A stretch of 64,000 nucleotides of DNA from Yersinia pekkanenii (GTDB taxonomy: Bacteria; Pseudomonadota; Gammaproteobacteria; Enterobacterales; Enterobacteriaceae): positions 21,962-85,961 of the forward strand of contig NZ_CQAZ01000018.1 in NCBI RefSeq assembly GCF_001152565.1. Direction: 5' to 3'. How positions within the stretch are numbered: position 1 is the stretch's first letter; every line of letters begins with the position of its first letter. Position numbers and translations under genes: made by a program. The notes below the pieces were generated by a model that worked only from the letters and a program-made list of their open reading frames with translations, was not told where the DNA came from and made no database searches. This document shows, one piece after another, positions 35,684-48,475 of the stretch.

Positions 35684-36596
35684 GAAAGTCGCGGTACTGC
35701 TGGGTGGTACCTCCGCTGAACGTGAAGTGTCATTGCTATCAGGCCAGGCCGTTTTAGCCGGTCTGAGAGACGCCGGTATCGATGCCCATGGGGTGGATAC
35801 CAGGGACTTCCCAGTCACTCAGCTTAAAGAACAGGGTTTTGATAAGGTCTTTATCGCGTTACATGGGCGTGGTGGTGAAGACGGTACGTTGCAAGGGGTA
35901 TTGGAATTCCTGCAACTACCTTATACCGGCAGCGGCGTGATGGCCTCAGCCCTGACCATGGATAAGCTGCGCACCAAGCTGGTGTGGCAGGCGTCCGGTC
36001 TGCCGATATCGCCTTATGTGGCACTGAACCGTCAACAGTTTGAAACACTTTCGTCAGAGGAATTGGCGGCATGTGTCGGCTCGCTTGGTCTGCCATTAAT
36101 TGTTAAGCCAAGCCACGAAGGTTCCAGCGTGGGGATGAGTAAGGTTGATCACGCGGATCAATTACAGCGTGCCTTGGTTGAAGCTTTCCGCCACGACACT
36201 GATGTGCTGATTGAAAAATGGTTGAGCGGGCCGGAATTCACGGTAGCAATTCTCGGTGATGATGTTTTACCGTCCATCAGGATCCAGGCACCCGGTGTAT
36301 TCTATGATTATGAAGCCAAGTATCTGTCTGATAAAACACAGTATTTCTGCCCAAGTGGCCTACGTGCTGAGTTAGAGCAACAATTGGCAGCGTTAGCCTT
36401 ACAGGCTTATCAGGCGCTGGGCTGTAGCGGTTGGGGCCGAGTTGATGTCATGCAAGACAGTGACGGCTGTTTCTACCTGCTTGAAGTGAATACTTCTCCG
36501 GGGATGACCAGCCACAGTTTGGTGCCAATGGCCGCGCGCCAGTCTGGGTTGAGTTTCTCCCAGTTGGTGGCGAAAATTTTGGCGTTGGCTGACTGA
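35676..36596 (+). CDS. ddlB: D-alanine--D-alanine ligase DdlB
   Basis: ATP-grasp enzyme that makes D-Ala-D-Ala for MurF. The ATG at 35676 ([19 protein letters not shown]) gives 306 residues, as in E. coli. The frame extends back to 35664 without support. Motifs are [38 protein letters not shown], and [15 protein letters not shown]. It starts within murC and ends one base before ftsQ. Confidence 0.97.
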   Translation: MAEKVAVLLGGTSAEREVSLLSGQAVLAGLRDAGIDAHGVDTRDFPVTQLKEQGFDKVFIALHGRGGEDGTLQGVLEFLQLPYTGSGVMASALTMDKLRTKLVWQASGLPISPYVALNRQQFETLSSEELAACVGSLGLPLIVKPSHEGSSVGMSKVDHADQLQRALVEAFRHDTDVLIEKWLSGPEFTVAILGDDVLPSIRIQAPGVFYDYEAKYLSDKTQYFCPSGLRAELEQQLAALALQAYQALGCSGWGRVDVMQDSDGCFYLLEVNTSPGMTSHSLVPMAARQSGLSFSQLVAKILALAD

Positions 36597-36597
36597 T

Positions 36598-37446
36598 ATG
36601 TCGCAAGCTGCCCTGAATGCGCGTGAACGTGCGGCTGAGAACAGCGCTGCCCGTCGCAGTAACGGAGGCCAATTGGCGGGGCTGATATTCCTGCTGATGG
36701 TTCTCGGAACAATACTGTGGGGTGGGTGGGTGGTTGTGGGGTGGATGAAAGACGCTAGCCGCTTACCACTGTCGAAATTGGTGGTAACCGGTGAACGCCA
36801 TTACACCACCAATGATGATATTCGCCAGGCTATTCTGTCATTGGGCGCACCGGGTACTTTTATGACGCAGGATGTGAACATCATCCAGCAGCAGATTGAA
36901 CGGTTACCCTGGATTCAGCAGGCCAGCGTACGTAAACAGTGGCCGGATGAGCTGAAAATCCATCTGGTGGAATATGTGCCTTATGCTCGCTGGAATGATT
37001 TGCATATGGTTGATGAGCAGGGGCGGTCATTCAGTGTGCCCTCTGAGCGAATGGGTAAACAGACACTGCCCCTACTGTATGGCCCGGAAGGCAGTGAGCA
37101 GGATGTTCTGGAAGGTTATCGGGCGATAAACAAAGTGTTAGCGGCCAATAAGTATCAGCTAAAAATGGTGGCAATGAGCGCCAGACATTCTTGGCAGTTG
37201 GCCTTAGATAATGATGTTCGGCTGGAGCTGGGACGGGATGACCGGATGGGGCGTTTGCAACGTTTCATCGAGTTATATCCGATGTTGCAACAGCAGCCAG
37301 ATAAACGAGTCAGTTATGTTGATTTGCGATATGAAACAGGGGCTGCAATAGGCTGGGCTCCGGTATTTATCGGCCAGTCAGAGTCAACAAATGGCCAGCA
37401 GAACAGTAATCCGCAACAGAATCAGGCACAGGCAAAACAACAATGA
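36598..37446 (+). CDS. ftsQ: Cell division protein FtsQ
   Basis: Bitopic divisome scaffold with a large periplasmic part. It has 282 residues. The single membrane segment is at about residues 26-48 ([21 protein letters not shown]). A POTRA domain follows ([23 protein letters not shown]), then the FtsQ beta domain ([25 protein letters not shown]). The C-terminus is a Gln/Asn-rich tail. It overlaps ftsA by four bases. Confidence 0.97.
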   Translation: MSQAALNARERAAENSAARRSNGGQLAGLIFLLMVLGTILWGGWVVVGWMKDASRLPLSKLVVTGERHYTTNDDIRQAILSLGAPGTFMTQDVNIIQQQIERLPWIQQASVRKQWPDELKIHLVEYVPYARWNDLHMVDEQGRSFSVPSERMGKQTLPLLYGPEGSEQDVLEGYRAINKVLAANKYQLKMVAMSARHSWQLALDNDVRLELGRDDRMGRLQRFIELYPMLQQQPDKRVSYVDLRYETGAAIGWAPVFIGQSESTNGQQNSNPQQNQAQAKQQ

Positions 37447-38699
37447 TCAAGTCGACGGACAGAAAACTGGTAGTAGGTCTTGAGATCGGAACGGCAAAGG
37501 TCTCCGCATTGGTAGGGGAAGTTCTGCCCGATGGCATGGTCAATATTATTGGTGTAGGCAGTTGCCCATCCCGTGGCATGGATAAGGGGGGGGTTAACGA
37601 TCTTGAATCGGTAGTGAAATGCGTACAGCGCGCTATCGATCAGGCCGAGTTAATGGCGGATTGCCAAATTTCATCTGTTTATCTGGCACTATCGGGTAAA
37701 CATATCAGTTGTCAGAATGAAATAGGGATGGTTCCTATTTCAGAAGAAGAAGTAACTCAGGAAGATGTAGAAAACGTAGTGCATACCGCGAAGTCGGTAC
37801 GTGTGCGTGATGAACATCGTATTCTGCATGTTATCCCGCAGGAATATGCCATCGACTACCAGGAAGGCATCAAAAATCCTGTTGGTCTGTCTGGTGTGCG
37901 GATGCAAGCCAAAGTGCACCTGATTACCTGCCATAACGATATGGCGAAGAATATTGTTAAAGCGGTGGAACGTTGTGGCTTGAAAGTGGACCAATTGATT
38001 TTCGCCGGTTTGGCAGCAAGTTATGCAGTATTGACCGAAGATGAACGTGAGCTGGGTGTCTGTGTGGTCGACATCGGCGGTGGCACCATGGATATGGCGG
38101 TTTATACCGGTGGCGCGTTACGGCACACCAAAGTTATTCCCTACGCCGGGAACGTGGTCACCAGCGATATAGCTTATGCCTTCGGTACACCGCCTACAGA
38201 TGCGGAAGCGATTAAAGTTCGGCACGGCTGTGCGCTCGGGTCGATAGTCAGCAAGGACGAAAGTGTAGAAGTGCCAAGTGTTGGCGGACGCCCTCCTCGT
38301 AGTCTGCAAAGACAGACGCTCGCTGAGGTTATAGAACCACGCTACACCGAACTGCTGAATTTGGTTAATGACGAGATTTTGCAATTGCAGGAGCAATTAC
38401 GTCAGCAAGGCGTGAAGCATCATCTGGCAGCCGGTATCGTACTGACAGGCGGAGCGGCACAAATTGATGGATTGGCTGAATGCGCGCAACGGGTATTTCA
38501 TGCGCAGGTTCGCATTGGTCAACCGCTCAATATCACCGGGTTGACGGATTATGCACAGGAACCTTATTACTCCACTGCTGTTGGGTTGTTGCACTATGGT
38601 AAAGAATCTCATCTCAGTGGTGAGTCAGAAGTAGAAAAACGTGCCTCAGTGGGCAATTGGTTTAAACGTATCAATAGCTGGCTGAGAAAAGAGTTTTAA
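37443..38699 (+). CDS. ftsA: Cell division protein FtsA
   Basis: Actin-like ATPase that tethers FtsZ to the membrane. It has 418 residues. [17 protein letters not shown] is the phosphate-1 motif, [14 protein letters not shown] is phosphate-2, and [13 protein letters not shown] is the adenosine motif. The C-terminal amphipathic helix ([17 protein letters not shown]) is the membrane-targeting sequence. Promoters for ftsZ usually lie within this gene. Confidence 0.98.
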   Translation: MIKSTDRKLVVGLEIGTAKVSALVGEVLPDGMVNIIGVGSCPSRGMDKGGVNDLESVVKCVQRAIDQAELMADCQISSVYLALSGKHISCQNEIGMVPISEEEVTQEDVENVVHTAKSVRVRDEHRILHVIPQEYAIDYQEGIKNPVGLSGVRMQAKVHLITCHNDMAKNIVKAVERCGLKVDQLIFAGLAASYAVLTEDERELGVCVVDIGGGTMDMAVYTGGALRHTKVIPYAGNVVTSDIAYAFGTPPTDAEAIKVRHGCALGSIVSKDESVEVPSVGGRPPRSLQRQTLAEVIEPRYTELLNLVNDEILQLQEQLRQQGVKHHLAAGIVLTGGAAQIDGLAECAQRVFHAQVRIGQPLNITGLTDYAQEPYYSTAVGLLHYGKESHLSGESEVEKRASVGNWFKRINSWLRKEF

Positions 38700-38771
38700 T
38701 GTTTCAACAAAGAGATCATGCTGAACATATTTTTTGATCTCGAAGCGACAGGCACAAAACGGAGAGAAACT

Positions 38772-39923
38772 ATGTTTGAACCTATGGAACTAACCAATGA
38801 CGCGGTGATTAAAGTCATCGGCGTCGGTGGTGGCGGTGGTAATGCCGTCGAACACATGGTGCGCGAGCGCATCGAAGGTGTTGAATTCTTCGCCGTTAAT
38901 ACAGACGCTCAGGCGCTACGTAAGACGGCTGTTGGCCAAACCATCCAGATTGGTAGCGGTATTACCAAAGGTTTGGGTGCTGGCGCGAACCCAGAAGTGG
39001 GCCGCAATTCAGCTGAAGAAGACCGTGAAGCTCTGCGTGCAGCCCTTGAAGGCGCGGACATGGTCTTCATCGCCGCAGGCATGGGCGGTGGTACCGGTAC
39101 CGGTGCTGCTCCTGTTGTCGCCGAAGTGGCGAAAGAACTGGGTATTCTGACAGTCGCCGTGGTTACCAAGCCTTTCAATTTCGAAGGCAAGAAACGCATG
39201 GCATTCGCTGAGCAGGGTATTGCTGAGTTGTCCAAGCATGTGGACTCACTGATCACTATCCCGAACGACAAATTGTTGAAGGTTCTGGGTCGTGGCATCT
39301 CTTTACTGGATGCATTCGGTGCAGCTAACGACGTATTAAAAGGTGCTGTTCAGGGGATCGCCGAACTGATTACCCGCCCAGGCCTGATGAACGTCGACTT
39401 TGCTGACGTGCGCACTGTGATGTCTGAAATGGGTTATGCCATGATGGGCTCCGGTGTAGCTTGTGGTGAAGATCGTGCGGAAGAAGCAGCAGAAATGGCG
39501 ATTTCCAGCCCGTTGTTGGAAGATATCGATCTGTCTGGTGCCCGTGGCGTGTTGGTCAACATCACTGCTGGTTTCGATTTGCGTTTAGATGAATTCGAAA
39601 CTGTGGGTAATACTATCCGTGCATTCGCGTCCGACAATGCTACCGTGGTTATCGGTACATCGTTAGACCCGGAAATGAACGATGAACTGCGCGTCACTGT
39701 TGTTGCGACCGGTATCGGCATGGACAAACGTCCTGAAATTACGCTGGTTACCAACAAGCAGACTCAGCCTGTAATGGACCATCGTTACCAGCAGCATGGT
39801 ATGTCACCTTTACCTCAGGAAGTTAAGCCTGCGGCTAAAGTGGTCAATGATCCAACTGCTCAAACGAATAAAGAGCCCGATTATTTGGATATTCCGGCGT
39901 TTTTGCGTAAGCAAGCCGACTAA
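38772..39923 (+). CDS. ftsZ: Cell division GTPase FtsZ
   Basis: Tubulin-like GTPase that forms the Z-ring. The start is the ATG at 38772 ([17 protein letters not shown]) behind GGAGAG, giving 383 residues as in E. coli. The GTP-binding signature is [14 protein letters not shown], and the T7 loop [10 protein letters not shown] completes the catalytic site. The conserved C-terminal peptide [14 protein letters not shown] binds FtsA, ZipA and ZapD. ZapD is encoded nearby at 45695. Confidence 0.98.
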   Translation: MFEPMELTNDAVIKVIGVGGGGGNAVEHMVRERIEGVEFFAVNTDAQALRKTAVGQTIQIGSGITKGLGAGANPEVGRNSAEEDREALRAALEGADMVFIAAGMGGGTGTGAAPVVAEVAKELGILTVAVVTKPFNFEGKKRMAFAEQGIAELSKHVDSLITIPNDKLLKVLGRGISLLDAFGAANDVLKGAVQGIAELITRPGLMNVDFADVRTVMSEMGYAMMGSGVACGEDRAEEAAEMAISSPLLEDIDLSGARGVLVNITAGFDLRLDEFETVGNTIRAFASDNATVVIGTSLDPEMNDELRVTVVATGIGMDKRPEITLVTNKQTQPVMDHRYQQHGMSPLPQEVKPAAKVVNDPTAQTNKEPDYLDIPAFLRKQAD

Positions 39924-39935
39924 TTTCCGAAAGTA

Positions 39936-39963
39936 TTGGCATCTCCGCTCTTTGTGCTAAACT
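39936..39963 (+). promoter_or_regulatory. lpxC promoter
   Basis: TTGGCA (39936-39941) and TAAACT (39958-39963) are 16 bases apart. A TGC ahead of the -10 makes it extended. The CTCTTTGTGCTAAACTG context matches the E. coli lpxC promoter region as I remember it. Confidence 0.7.
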
Positions 39964-39984
39964 GTCCCGCCGATCTTGTTATAA

Positions 39985-40944
<960 letters not shown>

Positions 40945-40946
40945 AT

Positions 40947-41477
40947 TTATTTATTATCATCACTTTTGGTTGCGTTGGCACTCTCTCCGGCCAGCGCAGC
41001 CAATCGTTCCAATATTATCCTCAATTTCTCAGGGCTGCGGCTTGCTAATCCTCTTAATTCCTTAGCACTTTCCAAACTTAAATGACGCACTGGTGCTGAT
41101 TTCGCAGGATCTTGCGATGATTTTGCCACATCTTGCGTAATGTTTTGCCCCTTGGCCATTAACGATGGATTAATCCTGATGTCGATTGAAGACAATGATG
41201 GTAGAATTTGCGCTCGTAGTGCTGAGAGCAACGCGGGTTGTTCATAACGTAGGCGCATTAACCAGCTCGCGTTCGCGGTCTCTAGCACTAAAACACTCTG
41301 TCGATAGTTGGCAACACGGCACCACGGCTGCAATTGTGAAGGGAGTAATCCTTTTACCGCACGATTAAGTTTTAGCAGTGCTGTAGCGCGTTGTTGTACG
41401 TTATGTAGCGGCCCGTTTTCTGCTGCAATTGCATCATCGAACAGAACATCTAATAATTGTGGGCGGTTTTCACGCAT
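40947..41477 (-). CDS. DUF721 (DciA-like) family protein
   Basis: Protein of 176 residues from the ATG at 41477, with GGAG nine bases upstream; the frame to 41483 would need TTG. Residues of about 10-90 match the DUF721/DciA pattern: [52 protein letters not shown], reading here in short blocks ([24 protein letters not shown]). The remainder is a polar tail that is probably disordered (SQDPAKSAP). In other bacteria DciA loads the replicative helicase. Enterics use DnaC, so a role here is unknown. It is divergent from secM with only 28 bases between the starts. Confidence 0.85.
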   Translation of the reverse strand: MRENRPQLLDVLFDDAIAAENGPLHNVQQRATALLKLNRAVKGLLPSQLQPWCRVANYRQSVLVLETANASWLMRLRYEQPALLSALRAQILPSLSSIDIRINPSLMAKGQNITQDVAKSSQDPAKSAPVRHLSLESAKELRGLASRSPEKLRIILERLAALAGESANATKSDDNK

Positions 41478-41505
41478 TGACAAGGCTCCGGCGGATTTTA
41501 AACTC

Positions 41506-42048
41506 GTGATCGGTATTCTAAATCGTTGGCGACAATTTGGCAGACGTTATTTCTGGCCGCATCTCCTATTGGGGATGGTCGCGGCAAGTCTTGGCGTGCC
41601 ATCAAATCTGTCTGGCGCTCCAGACCAAGCTGCAATACCGAATACATCGTCAAGCCAAAGCCGTCAGAATCTCGGTGCGACAAACTTTAACAGTTTGGCA
41701 TTGCTGCATGATATGCATCGCCGGCCTTCATTCAGCGTAGACTACTGGCAACAGCATGCACTGCGCACGGTTATTCGTCATCTTTCTTTTGCTCTGGCAC
41801 CCCAGGCAGCTTATGCGCGGGTGCAGGAAATAGCCGAAGTCGAACAGGTAGAACCATCAAAAATTCAGCAACTTGCGTTGTTGGACACGCTGGACACGCT
41901 GAATGCGCTACTGACTCACGAGTTTAAACCTCCTACCATTATTCGTTATACCGAGCAGGTTAAACGGCCTGTTCTTTCATTATATAAACCGGGTCTTTGG
42001 CTTGCACAAGTGCAAGGTATTCGTGCCGGGCCTGCCAATTTAAGTTAA
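41506..42048 (+). CDS. secM: SecA translation regulator SecM (arrest peptide)
   Basis: Secreted sensor of export activity. Its nascent chain stalls the ribosome when translocation is slow and thereby exposes the secA start. The GTG at 41506 gives 180 residues (E. coli about 170); the frame upstream to 41308 is not protein-like. The N-terminus has a signal sequence ([18 protein letters not shown]). The arrest motif ends GIRAGP, with P176 at the stall point. W165 and R173 are conserved, but the E. coli F150 and I156 positions are Tyr160 and Leu166. The gap to secA is 77 bases. Confidence 0.95.
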   Translation: MIGILNRWRQFGRRYFWPHLLLGMVAASLGVPSNLSGAPDQAAIPNTSSSQSRQNLGATNFNSLALLHDMHRRPSFSVDYWQQHALRTVIRHLSFALAPQAAYARVQEIAEVEQVEPSKIQQLALLDTLDTLNALLTHEFKPPTIIRYTEQVKRPVLSLYKPGLWLAQVQGIRAGPANLS

Positions 42049-42125
42049 TAACTCTTTTGGTTTACGCCAATTTTATACAACCTTTGGCTACCGGTTTGGT
42101 GGTCTTGTAAGAGATATAAAGAATT

Positions 42126-44840
42126 ATGCTAATTAAATTATTAACCAAAGTTTTTGGCAGCCGTAACGATCGCACGCTGCGCCGTATGCGCAAAGTGGTT
42201 GATCTGATCAACCGCATGGAGCCAGAAATTGAAAAACTGACAGACGCCGAATTACGTGCCAAAACGGATGAGTTCCGTGAGCGTTTGGCAAAAGGTGAAG
42301 TGCTGGAAAATCTGATCCCTGAAGCTTTTGCTATCGTTCGTGAATCGAGTAAACGTGTATTTGGCATGCGTCACTTCGACGTACAGCTGCTTGGCGGTAT
42401 GGTACTGAATGAGCGTTGTATTGCTGAGATGCGTACCGGTGAAGGTAAAACGCTGACTGCAACCCTACCTGCTTACCTCAATGCGTTAAGTGGTCGCGGT
42501 GTTCATGTTGTTACCGTCAACGACTATTTGGCTCAACGTGACGCCGAAAATAACCGTCCATTGTTTGAATTTTTGGGCCTGAGTGTGGGTATCAACCTGC
42601 CGAATATGACCGCCCCCGCTAAGCGTGCGGCCTATGCTGCTGATATTACTTACGGTACTAACAACGAATTCGGTTTTGACTACCTGCGCGATAATATGGC
42701 GTTCAGTCCTGAAGAGCGCGTACAGCGTAAACTGCACTATGCGCTGGTGGATGAGGTCGACTCCATCCTGATCGATGAAGCTCGTACCCCGCTGATTATC
42801 TCTGGCCCAGCTGAAGATAGCTCCGAGATGTATATTCGGGTTAACAAACTGATCCCAAAACTGGTTCGTCAGGAAAAAGAAGACTCGGATAGTTTTCAGG
42901 GTGAAGGCCACTTCTCGGTGGATGAAAAATCACGTCAGGTGCATTTGACCGAGCGCGGCTTGATCAAGATCGAGGAAATGCTGGTAGAAGCGGGCATTAT
43001 GGAGGAAGGCGAGTCCCTGTACTCTCCGGCCAACATTATGTTGATGCACCACGTAACCGCCGCTCTGCGCGCTCACGTACTGTTTGCCCGTGATGTTGAC
43101 TACATTGTGAAAGACGGTGAAGTGATCATCGTCGATGAGCACACTGGCCGTACTATGCAAGGGCGTCGCTGGTCTGATGGTTTACATCAGGCAGTTGAAG
43201 CCAAAGAAGGCGTGGAAATCCAGAACGAAAACCAGACGCTGGCTTCAATTACCTTCCAGAACTACTTCCGTCTGTATGAAAAACTGGCCGGTATGACCGG
43301 TACCGCAGACACTGAAGCGTTTGAATTCAGCTCGATTTACAAACTCGATACCATCGTTGTACCGACTAACCGTCCTATGATCCGTAAAGATCTGGCAGAT
43401 TTGGTCTATATGACCGAACAGGAGAAAATCGGCGCAATTATCGAAGATATCCGTGAGCGTACTGCGAATGGGCAGCCGGTATTGGTCGGGACCATCTCGA
43501 TTGAAAAATCTGAAGTAGTATCTGCTGAATTGACCAAAGCGGGCATTGAACACAAGGTTCTGAACGCCAAATTCCACGCAATGGAAGCTGAGATCGTTTC
43601 TCAGGCGGGTCAACCGGGTGCGGTCACTATCGCAACCAATATGGCGGGTCGTGGTACTGATATCGTGTTGGGTGGCAGTTGGCAGAGCGAGATTGCCTTG
43701 CTGGAAGATCCGACTGAAGAGCAAATTGCGGCTATTAAAGCGGCATGGCAGATTCGCCATGATGCGGTACTGACATCAGGTGGCTTGCACATTATTGGCA
43801 CCGAGCGTCATGAGTCACGCCGTATCGATAACCAGTTACGTGGTCGTGCGGGTCGTCAGGGTGATGCCGGTTCTTCACGCTTCTACTTATCAATGGAAGA
43901 TGCTCTGATGCGTATTTTTGCCTCTGACCGTGTGTCTGGCATGATGCGTAAACTGGGTATGAAACCGGGTGAAGCTATTGAACATCCATGGGTAACCAAG
44001 GCTATTGCTAACGCACAGCGTAAAGTTGAAAGCCGTAACTTCGATATTCGTAAGCAACTGCTTGAATATGATGATGTCGCCAGTGATCAGCGTCGTGCCA
44101 TTTACAGCCAGCGCAACGAACTGTTGGACGTATCTGATGTCAGCGAAACCATTAATAGCATCCGTGAAGATGTATTCAAAACAGTTATCGACAGCTACAT
44201 TCCAACCCAGTCACTGGAGGAAATGTGGGATGTTGAAGGTCTTGAACAGCGTCTGAAAAATGATTTCGATTTAGATATGCCAATTGCACAATGGCTGGAA
44301 GACGAGCCACAATTGCACGAAGAAACATTACGAGAACGCATTCTTCAGCGCGCGATTGAGGTTTATCACCGCAAAGAAGAAGTTGTTGGCATCGATATGA
44401 TGCGTAACTTCGAAAAAGGCGTGATGCTACAAACCTTGGATTCGTTGTGGAAGGAGCATTTGGCTGCGATGGATTACCTGCGTCAGGGGATTCATTTACG
44501 TGGTTATGCGCAAAAAGATCCTAAACAGGAATATAAGCGTGAATCTTTCGCCATGTTCGCGGCAATGTTGGAATCACTGAAATATGAAGTGATTAGTGTG
44601 CTGAGCAAAGTACAAGTTCGGATGCCAGAAGAGGTAGAAGCGTTGGAAGTACAACGCCGTGAAGAAGCTGAACGTTTGGCGAAACAGCAGCAACTGAGCC
44701 ATCAGTCTGACAACAGTGCATTGATGTCAAAGGAAGAAGTCAATGTTGCTACCAGCCTTGAGCGTAAAGTGGGTCGTAATGATCCGTGCCCATGCGGGTC
44801 AGGCAAAAAATACAAACAGTGTCATGGTAGCCTACAGTAA
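42126..44840 (+). CDS. secA: Preprotein translocase ATPase SecA
   Basis: Motor that drives proteins through SecYEG. It has 904 residues (E. coli 901). Walker A is [13 protein letters not shown] and Walker B lies in [17 protein letters not shown]. The preprotein cross-linking domain, the helicase-type second half ([34 protein letters not shown]) and the scaffold follow. The C-terminal zinc motif is [14 protein letters not shown], which binds SecB. Translation should be controlled by SecM stalling. A terminator follows at 44871. Confidence 0.98.
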   Translation: MLIKLLTKVFGSRNDRTLRRMRKVVDLINRMEPEIEKLTDAELRAKTDEFRERLAKGEVLENLIPEAFAIVRESSKRVFGMRHFDVQLLGGMVLNERCIAEMRTGEGKTLTATLPAYLNALSGRGVHVVTVNDYLAQRDAENNRPLFEFLGLSVGINLPNMTAPAKRAAYAADITYGTNNEFGFDYLRDNMAFSPEERVQRKLHYALVDEVDSILIDEARTPLIISGPAEDSSEMYIRVNKLIPKLVRQEKEDSDSFQGEGHFSVDEKSRQVHLTERGLIKIEEMLVEAGIMEEGESLYSPANIMLMHHVTAALRAHVLFARDVDYIVKDGEVIIVDEHTGRTMQGRRWSDGLHQAVEAKEGVEIQNENQTLASITFQNYFRLYEKLAGMTGTADTEAFEFSSIYKLDTIVVPTNRPMIRKDLADLVYMTEQEKIGAIIEDIRERTANGQPVLVGTISIEKSEVVSAELTKAGIEHKVLNAKFHAMEAEIVSQAGQPGAVTIATNMAGRGTDIVLGGSWQSEIALLEDPTEEQIAAIKAAWQIRHDAVLTSGGLHIIGTERHESRRIDNQLRGRAGRQGDAGSSRFYLSMEDALMRIFASDRVSGMMRKLGMKPGEAIEHPWVTKAIANAQRKVESRNFDIRKQLLEYDDVASDQRRAIYSQRNELLDVSDVSETINSIREDVFKTVIDSYIPTQSLEEMWDVEGLEQRLKNDFDLDMPIAQWLEDEPQLHEETLRERILQRAIEVYHRKEEVVGIDMMRNFEKGVMLQTLDSLWKEHLAAMDYLRQGIHLRGYAQKDPKQEYKRESFAMFAAMLESLKYEVISVLSKVQVRMPEEVEALEVQRREEAERLAKQQQLSHQSDNSALMSKEEVNVATSLERKVGRNDPCPCGSGKKYKQCHGSLQ

Positions 44841-44870
44841 TACTTTAGGTCATTAGCCATACTGACAATG

Positions 44871-44898
44871 AGGGCGGCTTAAAAACCGCCCTTTATTT
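44871..44898 (+). terminator. secA terminator
   Basis: AGGGCGG pairs with CCGCCCT around an eight-base loop and is followed by TTATTTT, 30 bases after the secA stop. Confidence 0.85.
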
Positions 44899-44984
44899 TG
44901 ACTATTTTTTGTCGTTCTTTTTTAGAACCGGTAAGTAAAAGACCCCATAAGCCAGCGTTTATGCTCTGATCAGGAGAAAGAGAA

Positions 44985-45371
44985 TTGAAACATTTACACA
45001 TCGCAGTAGGGATTATCCGCAACCCTCAGCAGGAGATTTTTATTACCCAACGTGCAATTGATTCCCATATGGCGGGGTTTTGGGAGTTTCCTGGGGGCAA
45101 GATTGAGCAGGGTGAAACACCAGAAGCTGCCTTAAAGCGTGAGTTGCTAGAGGAAACCGGCATTGTGGTACGAAAAGCGTTTTTGCTCAATGTGTTGGAG
45201 CATACTTTTACTGATCGTATCGTGACATTATATTTCTATATGGTTGAAGCATGGGACGGTGAACCTTTTGGCCGCGAAGGGCAACCTATGCGCTGGGTTA
45301 AGCAATCAGAATTGTTGGCCGAAGAGTTTCCGCCTGCTAATGCCGCAATCATCGAATTACTGACTGCATAG
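44985..45371 (+). CDS. mutT: 8-oxo-dGTP diphosphatase MutT
   Basis: Nudix hydrolase that removes 8-oxo-dGTP from the nucleotide pool and prevents A:T to C:G mutations. It has 128 residues. The likely start is a TTG at 44985 with AGGAG nine bases upstream. The Nudix box is [18 protein letters not shown] followed by LEETG, with all catalytic glutamates present. It lies downstream of the secA terminator. Confidence 0.95.
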   Translation: MKHLHIAVGIIRNPQQEIFITQRAIDSHMAGFWEFPGGKIEQGETPEAALKRELLEETGIVVRKAFLLNVLEHTFTDRIVTLYFYMVEAWDGEPFGREGQPMRWVKQSELLAEEFPPANAAIIELLTA

Positions 45372-45396
45372 TGTTGCCGGGCCGTTAATATAACTA

Positions 45397-45426
45397 AAAT
45401 GGAGCAAAATGGCGTTTGCTCCATTT
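45397..45426. terminator. Bidirectional terminator between mutT and yacG
   Basis: A perfect 12-bp inverted repeat, AAATGGAGCAAA / TTTGCTCCATTT, with a six-base loop lies between the convergent mutT and yacG stops. The A/T ends of the stem give each strand a short U-tract. Confidence 0.8.
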
Positions 45427-45442
45427 GGTCAGACTGAGATTA

Positions 45443-45649
45443 TTAATGTTGGAGAGGGTCTTCCTCGCTCCATTCATCACTGTCAGATAACTCACCACTG
45501 CTGGAAATACGTTTCTCTTCATCTGCCCACTCACCTAAGTCAATAAGTTGGCAACGCTTGCAGCAGAATGGGCGATAAGGGCTTTGTTCACCCCAGATAA
45601 CGACTTTTCTGCAGGTCGGGCAGTTGACCTCTATTTCTTCGTTTTCCAT
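45443..45649 (-). CDS. yacG: DNA gyrase inhibitor / zinc-finger protein YacG
   Basis: Small zinc protein of 68 residues. The E. coli homologue binds GyrB and inhibits DNA gyrase. Zn ligands are C10, C13, C29 and C33 (CPTC and CCKRC). The acidic C-terminal tail ([10 protein letters not shown]) is flexible in known homologues. It is third in zapD order on the minus strand: coaE, zapD, yacG. Confidence 0.95.
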   Translation of the reverse strand: MENEEIEVNCPTCRKVVIWGEQSPYRPFCCKRCQLIDLGEWADEEKRISSSGELSDSDEWSEEDPLQH

Positions 45650-45694
45650 GTTTTCTCCTAAAATCTATCCAATGCCAAACGACTGATAGCAAAC

Positions 45695-46447
45695 TCAGCA
45701 GCAGGCTAATTCAAACGATAAACGGGCAGGCACGGTACCATTTTCGCTGTCGAGCGGTAAGAAGCGAATGGCATAACGTGTCTTGTGACCAGAGATCTGT
45801 GGGTATAGTTGTGCGTCTAATGGCAAACGCAATCTGAGTAGATCAGCGCCTTCGGCATTATCTTGAAAAAAACCATTCAAGCTAATTTGCGCGCGTAGCG
45901 GACCCGACTGGCGAATTAAATTTAAAATGATGGTTAATGACTGATTGAGTGGTGCCAGACCGGCGAGCAACTTATCGATATGCTGGTTTCGCTGTTCTTG
46001 TGGCTGATGCAACCAAGTGTGTAAAGTGGGTAAATCAAAGCTGCAGCAACCGCCGGGGATACTCAGGCGTTGGCGAACAACACTGATTAAACGGTCTTCT
46101 TTTAATGATTGTCCGATGCGTGGCGCAGACATCAAGACTGATGCTCGGTTTTTTAGCTGGTTACGTAGTGAATCCACCAGTGACATATCAACGCCAGGCA
46201 TATCAGCCCATTGCTGTAACTTTTGTTGTTGGCGCTCAAGCTCTTTAAGTAAATCAGTACGTACTTCACCGCGCTCAAGGACATCAATTAAATCGGATGC
46301 AGTACGGAAAAACGTTAATGCACTGGCAATGTTATCTAACGAACGTTGGCTTTCTAATTGTTGTAATAAAAACTCCATTCTCAGCCAGGTACGCATTTTT
46401 TCATTAAGCGGATGTTCGAAAAGTATTGTTGAGGTAAGGTCACTCAT
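45695..46447 (-). CDS. zapD: Cell division protein ZapD
   Basis: Cytoplasmic factor that bundles FtsZ filaments at the Z-ring. It has 250 residues and begins [44 protein letters not shown] and [10 protein letters not shown] at the end are family features. Its start overlaps the coaE stop by four bases. It binds the FtsZ C-terminal peptide (ftsZ is at 38772). Confidence 0.96.
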   Translation of the reverse strand: MSDLTSTILFEHPLNEKMRTWLRMEFLLQQLESQRSLDNIASALTFFRTASDLIDVLERGEVRTDLLKELERQQQKLQQWADMPGVDMSLVDSLRNQLKNRASVLMSAPRIGQSLKEDRLISVVRQRLSIPGGCCSFDLPTLHTWLHQPQEQRNQHIDKLLAGLAPLNQSLTIILNLIRQSGPLRAQISLNGFFQDNAEGADLLRLRLPLDAQLYPQISGHKTRYAIRFLPLDSENGTVPARLSFELACC

Positions 46448-47064
46448 TGGTGTAGATCCTGTTGGGCCGCAGCTGCCAATTTTAAATACTGCTGGTGTAA
46501 TGAAGCAACTTGCGAGGCGATAATTAATGGATCGCCGCTATTGTCAATAATATCATCTGCATAAGCCAACCGCTGTTGCCGGGAAACCTGTGAAGCTAAA
46601 ATATGTTCTGCCTGTTGGCGGGTAATTCCATCTCTCGCCATCGTCCGAGCGAGTTGTATTTCAGGTGCTACATCTACTACTAACACACGATTGGCTTTGT
46701 GATGTAAACCATTTTCAACCAGTAGAGGGACAACCCAAAGAACATATGGTTCATCAATGCCTGCGAGTTGGCGCTGAGCTTCCTGTTGAATAAGGGGATG
46801 CAACAGTGAATTTAACCATGCTTTTTCCTGTGGCTCACTGAAAATTTTCTCGCGTAATGCGGCACGGTTCAATGCGCCATTGGCTTGCAAAATGATTTCA
46901 CCATAACGGGAAGTAATAGTGGCTAATGCTGGCATCCCCGGTTCAACCACCTGACGGGCGATAATATCAGCATCAATAATGGGCACACCAAAATTGGCGA
47001 ACGCATTTGCTACGGTACTTTTGCCGCTGCCAATACCGCCGGTGAGAGCCACAATATAGGTCAT
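46444..47064 (-). CDS. coaE: Dephospho-CoA kinase CoaE
   Basis: Last step of coenzyme A synthesis, phosphorylating the 3'-hydroxyl of dephospho-CoA. It has 206 residues. The P-loop is [18 protein letters not shown], followed by [13 protein letters not shown] and [12 protein letters not shown]. It is the first gene of coaE-zapD-yacG and is divergent from guaC. Confidence 0.97.
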   Translation of the reverse strand: MTYIVALTGGIGSGKSTVANAFANFGVPIIDADIIARQVVEPGMPALATITSRYGEIILQANGALNRAALREKIFSEPQEKAWLNSLLHPLIQQEAQRQLAGIDEPYVLWVVPLLVENGLHHKANRVLVVDVAPEIQLARTMARDGITRQQAEHILASQVSRQQRLAYADDIIDNSGDPLIIASQVASLHQQYLKLAAAAQQDLHQ

Positions 47065-47256
47065 TGCCTAGCCTTGCATACTGTTAGTGAGTGGTCAGAA
47101 TTGTATCTGAAAGCAGGAGGGAAGGCATAGTAAGGTATGCATTCTGTTTGAGCTGTATGGAAAAATAAGCGAAGTGAAAACAGTGATAAAAGGAGTCATC
47201 GGTATTTTTCAGGTAATTTGTGGGATTGTAGCGTAAATAAAGGTGGATTCGCAGTC

Positions 47257-47284
47257 TTGTCGTAGAATTATTCATGCGTATGAT
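47257..47284 (+). promoter_or_regulatory. Candidate guaC promoter
   Basis: TTGTCG (47257-47262) and TATGAT (47279-47284) are 16 bases apart, leaving an untranslated leader of roughly 70 bases. This rests on hexamer match and position only. The rest of the 47065-47360 gap shows nothing further. Confidence 0.5.
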
Positions 47285-47360
47285 AGCTTCACTGGGATGG
47301 CGTGATTTACGCCCGATCACTTTTTGCGATCTATCGCCAATAACCAGGAAATATTAAGCC

Positions 47361-48404
47361 ATGCGTATTGAAGAAGGTTTGAAATTAGGCTTCAAAGATG
47401 TATTGATCCGCCCTAAACGCTCAACGCTGAAAAGTCGCTCTGAAGTAAGCCTGGAACGCCAGTTTACCTTCAAGCATTCAGGTTGCAATTGGTCCGGCGT
47501 GCCTATCATCGCTGCTAATATGGATACTGTTGGCACTTTCCGCATGGCAGAAGTTCTGGCATCGTTCGATGTTCTGACCGCAGTTCATAAACACTACACT
47601 GTTGAACAGTGGGGCGAGTTTGTGAAGCGTGTTCCTGAATCCGTATTGCGTCATGTTATGGTCTCAACTGGGACTTCCTCTGCTGATTTCGACAAAATGA
47701 AACAAATTTTGGCGTTATCTCCAGCCTTGAAATTCATCTGTATCGATGTGGCTAACGGCTACTCAGAGCATTTTGTCTCCTTCCTACAACGAGCGCGTGA
47801 AGCTTGTCCGGATAAAGTGATTTGTGCTGGTAATGTGGTGACTGGTGAGATGGTGGAAGAACTTATTCTCTCTGGTGCGGACATTGTTAAAGTCGGGATT
47901 GGGCCAGGTTCAGTTTGTACTACACGTGTGAAGACCGGTGTTGGTTATCCGCAGCTATCGGCTGTTATCGAGTGTGCTGATGCAGCACATGGCTTGGGTG
48001 GGCAGATTGTCAGTGATGGCGGTTGTTCGGTACCAGGTGATGTTGCTAAAGCGTTCGGTGGTGGTGCTGATTTTGTTATGTTGGGCGGTATGTTGGCAGG
48101 GCATGAAGAGTGTGAAGGCCGTATTGTTGAAGAGAATGGCGAGAAATTCATGCTGTTCTACGGTATGAGCTCTGAATCTGCAATGAAACGCCATGTTGGT
48201 GGTGTTGCTGAATATCGTGCGGCGGAAGGAAAAACGGTTAAATTGCCATTACGTGGTTCAGTTGATAACACCGTGCGCGATATCATGGGCGGCCTGCGCT
48301 CAGCTTGTACCTATGTGGGTGCTTCGCATTTAAAAGAACTGACTAAACGCACTACTTTTATCCGTGTTGCGGAGCAAGAGAACCGCGTGTTCGGCAGCAA
48401 TTAA
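47361..48404 (+). CDS. guaC: GMP reductase GuaC
   Basis: NADPH-dependent conversion of GMP to IMP for purine salvage. It has 347 residues, the E. coli length. It begins [23 protein letters not shown]. The catalytic cysteine lies in [17 protein letters not shown] and the phosphate-binding region is [27 protein letters not shown]. It is monocistronic with a strong hairpin downstream. Confidence 0.97.
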   Translation: MRIEEGLKLGFKDVLIRPKRSTLKSRSEVSLERQFTFKHSGCNWSGVPIIAANMDTVGTFRMAEVLASFDVLTAVHKHYTVEQWGEFVKRVPESVLRHVMVSTGTSSADFDKMKQILALSPALKFICIDVANGYSEHFVSFLQRAREACPDKVICAGNVVTGEMVEELILSGADIVKVGIGPGSVCTTRVKTGVGYPQLSAVIECADAAHGLGGQIVSDGGCSVPGDVAKAFGGGADFVMLGGMLAGHEECEGRIVEENGEKFMLFYGMSSESAMKRHVGGVAEYRAAEGKTVKLPLRGSVDNTVRDIMGGLRSACTYVGASHLKELTKRTTFIRVAEQENRVFGSN

Positions 48405-48475
48405 TACAAAGTTTCCGATGATGGTTTGTTCTCGGAAATAACATTCAGTGAGTACATGAAATCTACTTATTGATA

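Noticed and set aside
41308..41505. 66-residue N-terminal extension of secM
   Set aside because: Cys-rich, unlike any SecM, and antisense to the DUF721 gene; the GTG at 41506 leads directly into the signal sequence.
43245..43760. 171-residue frame antisense to secA
   Set aside because: Shadow frame inside an essential, fully conserved gene.
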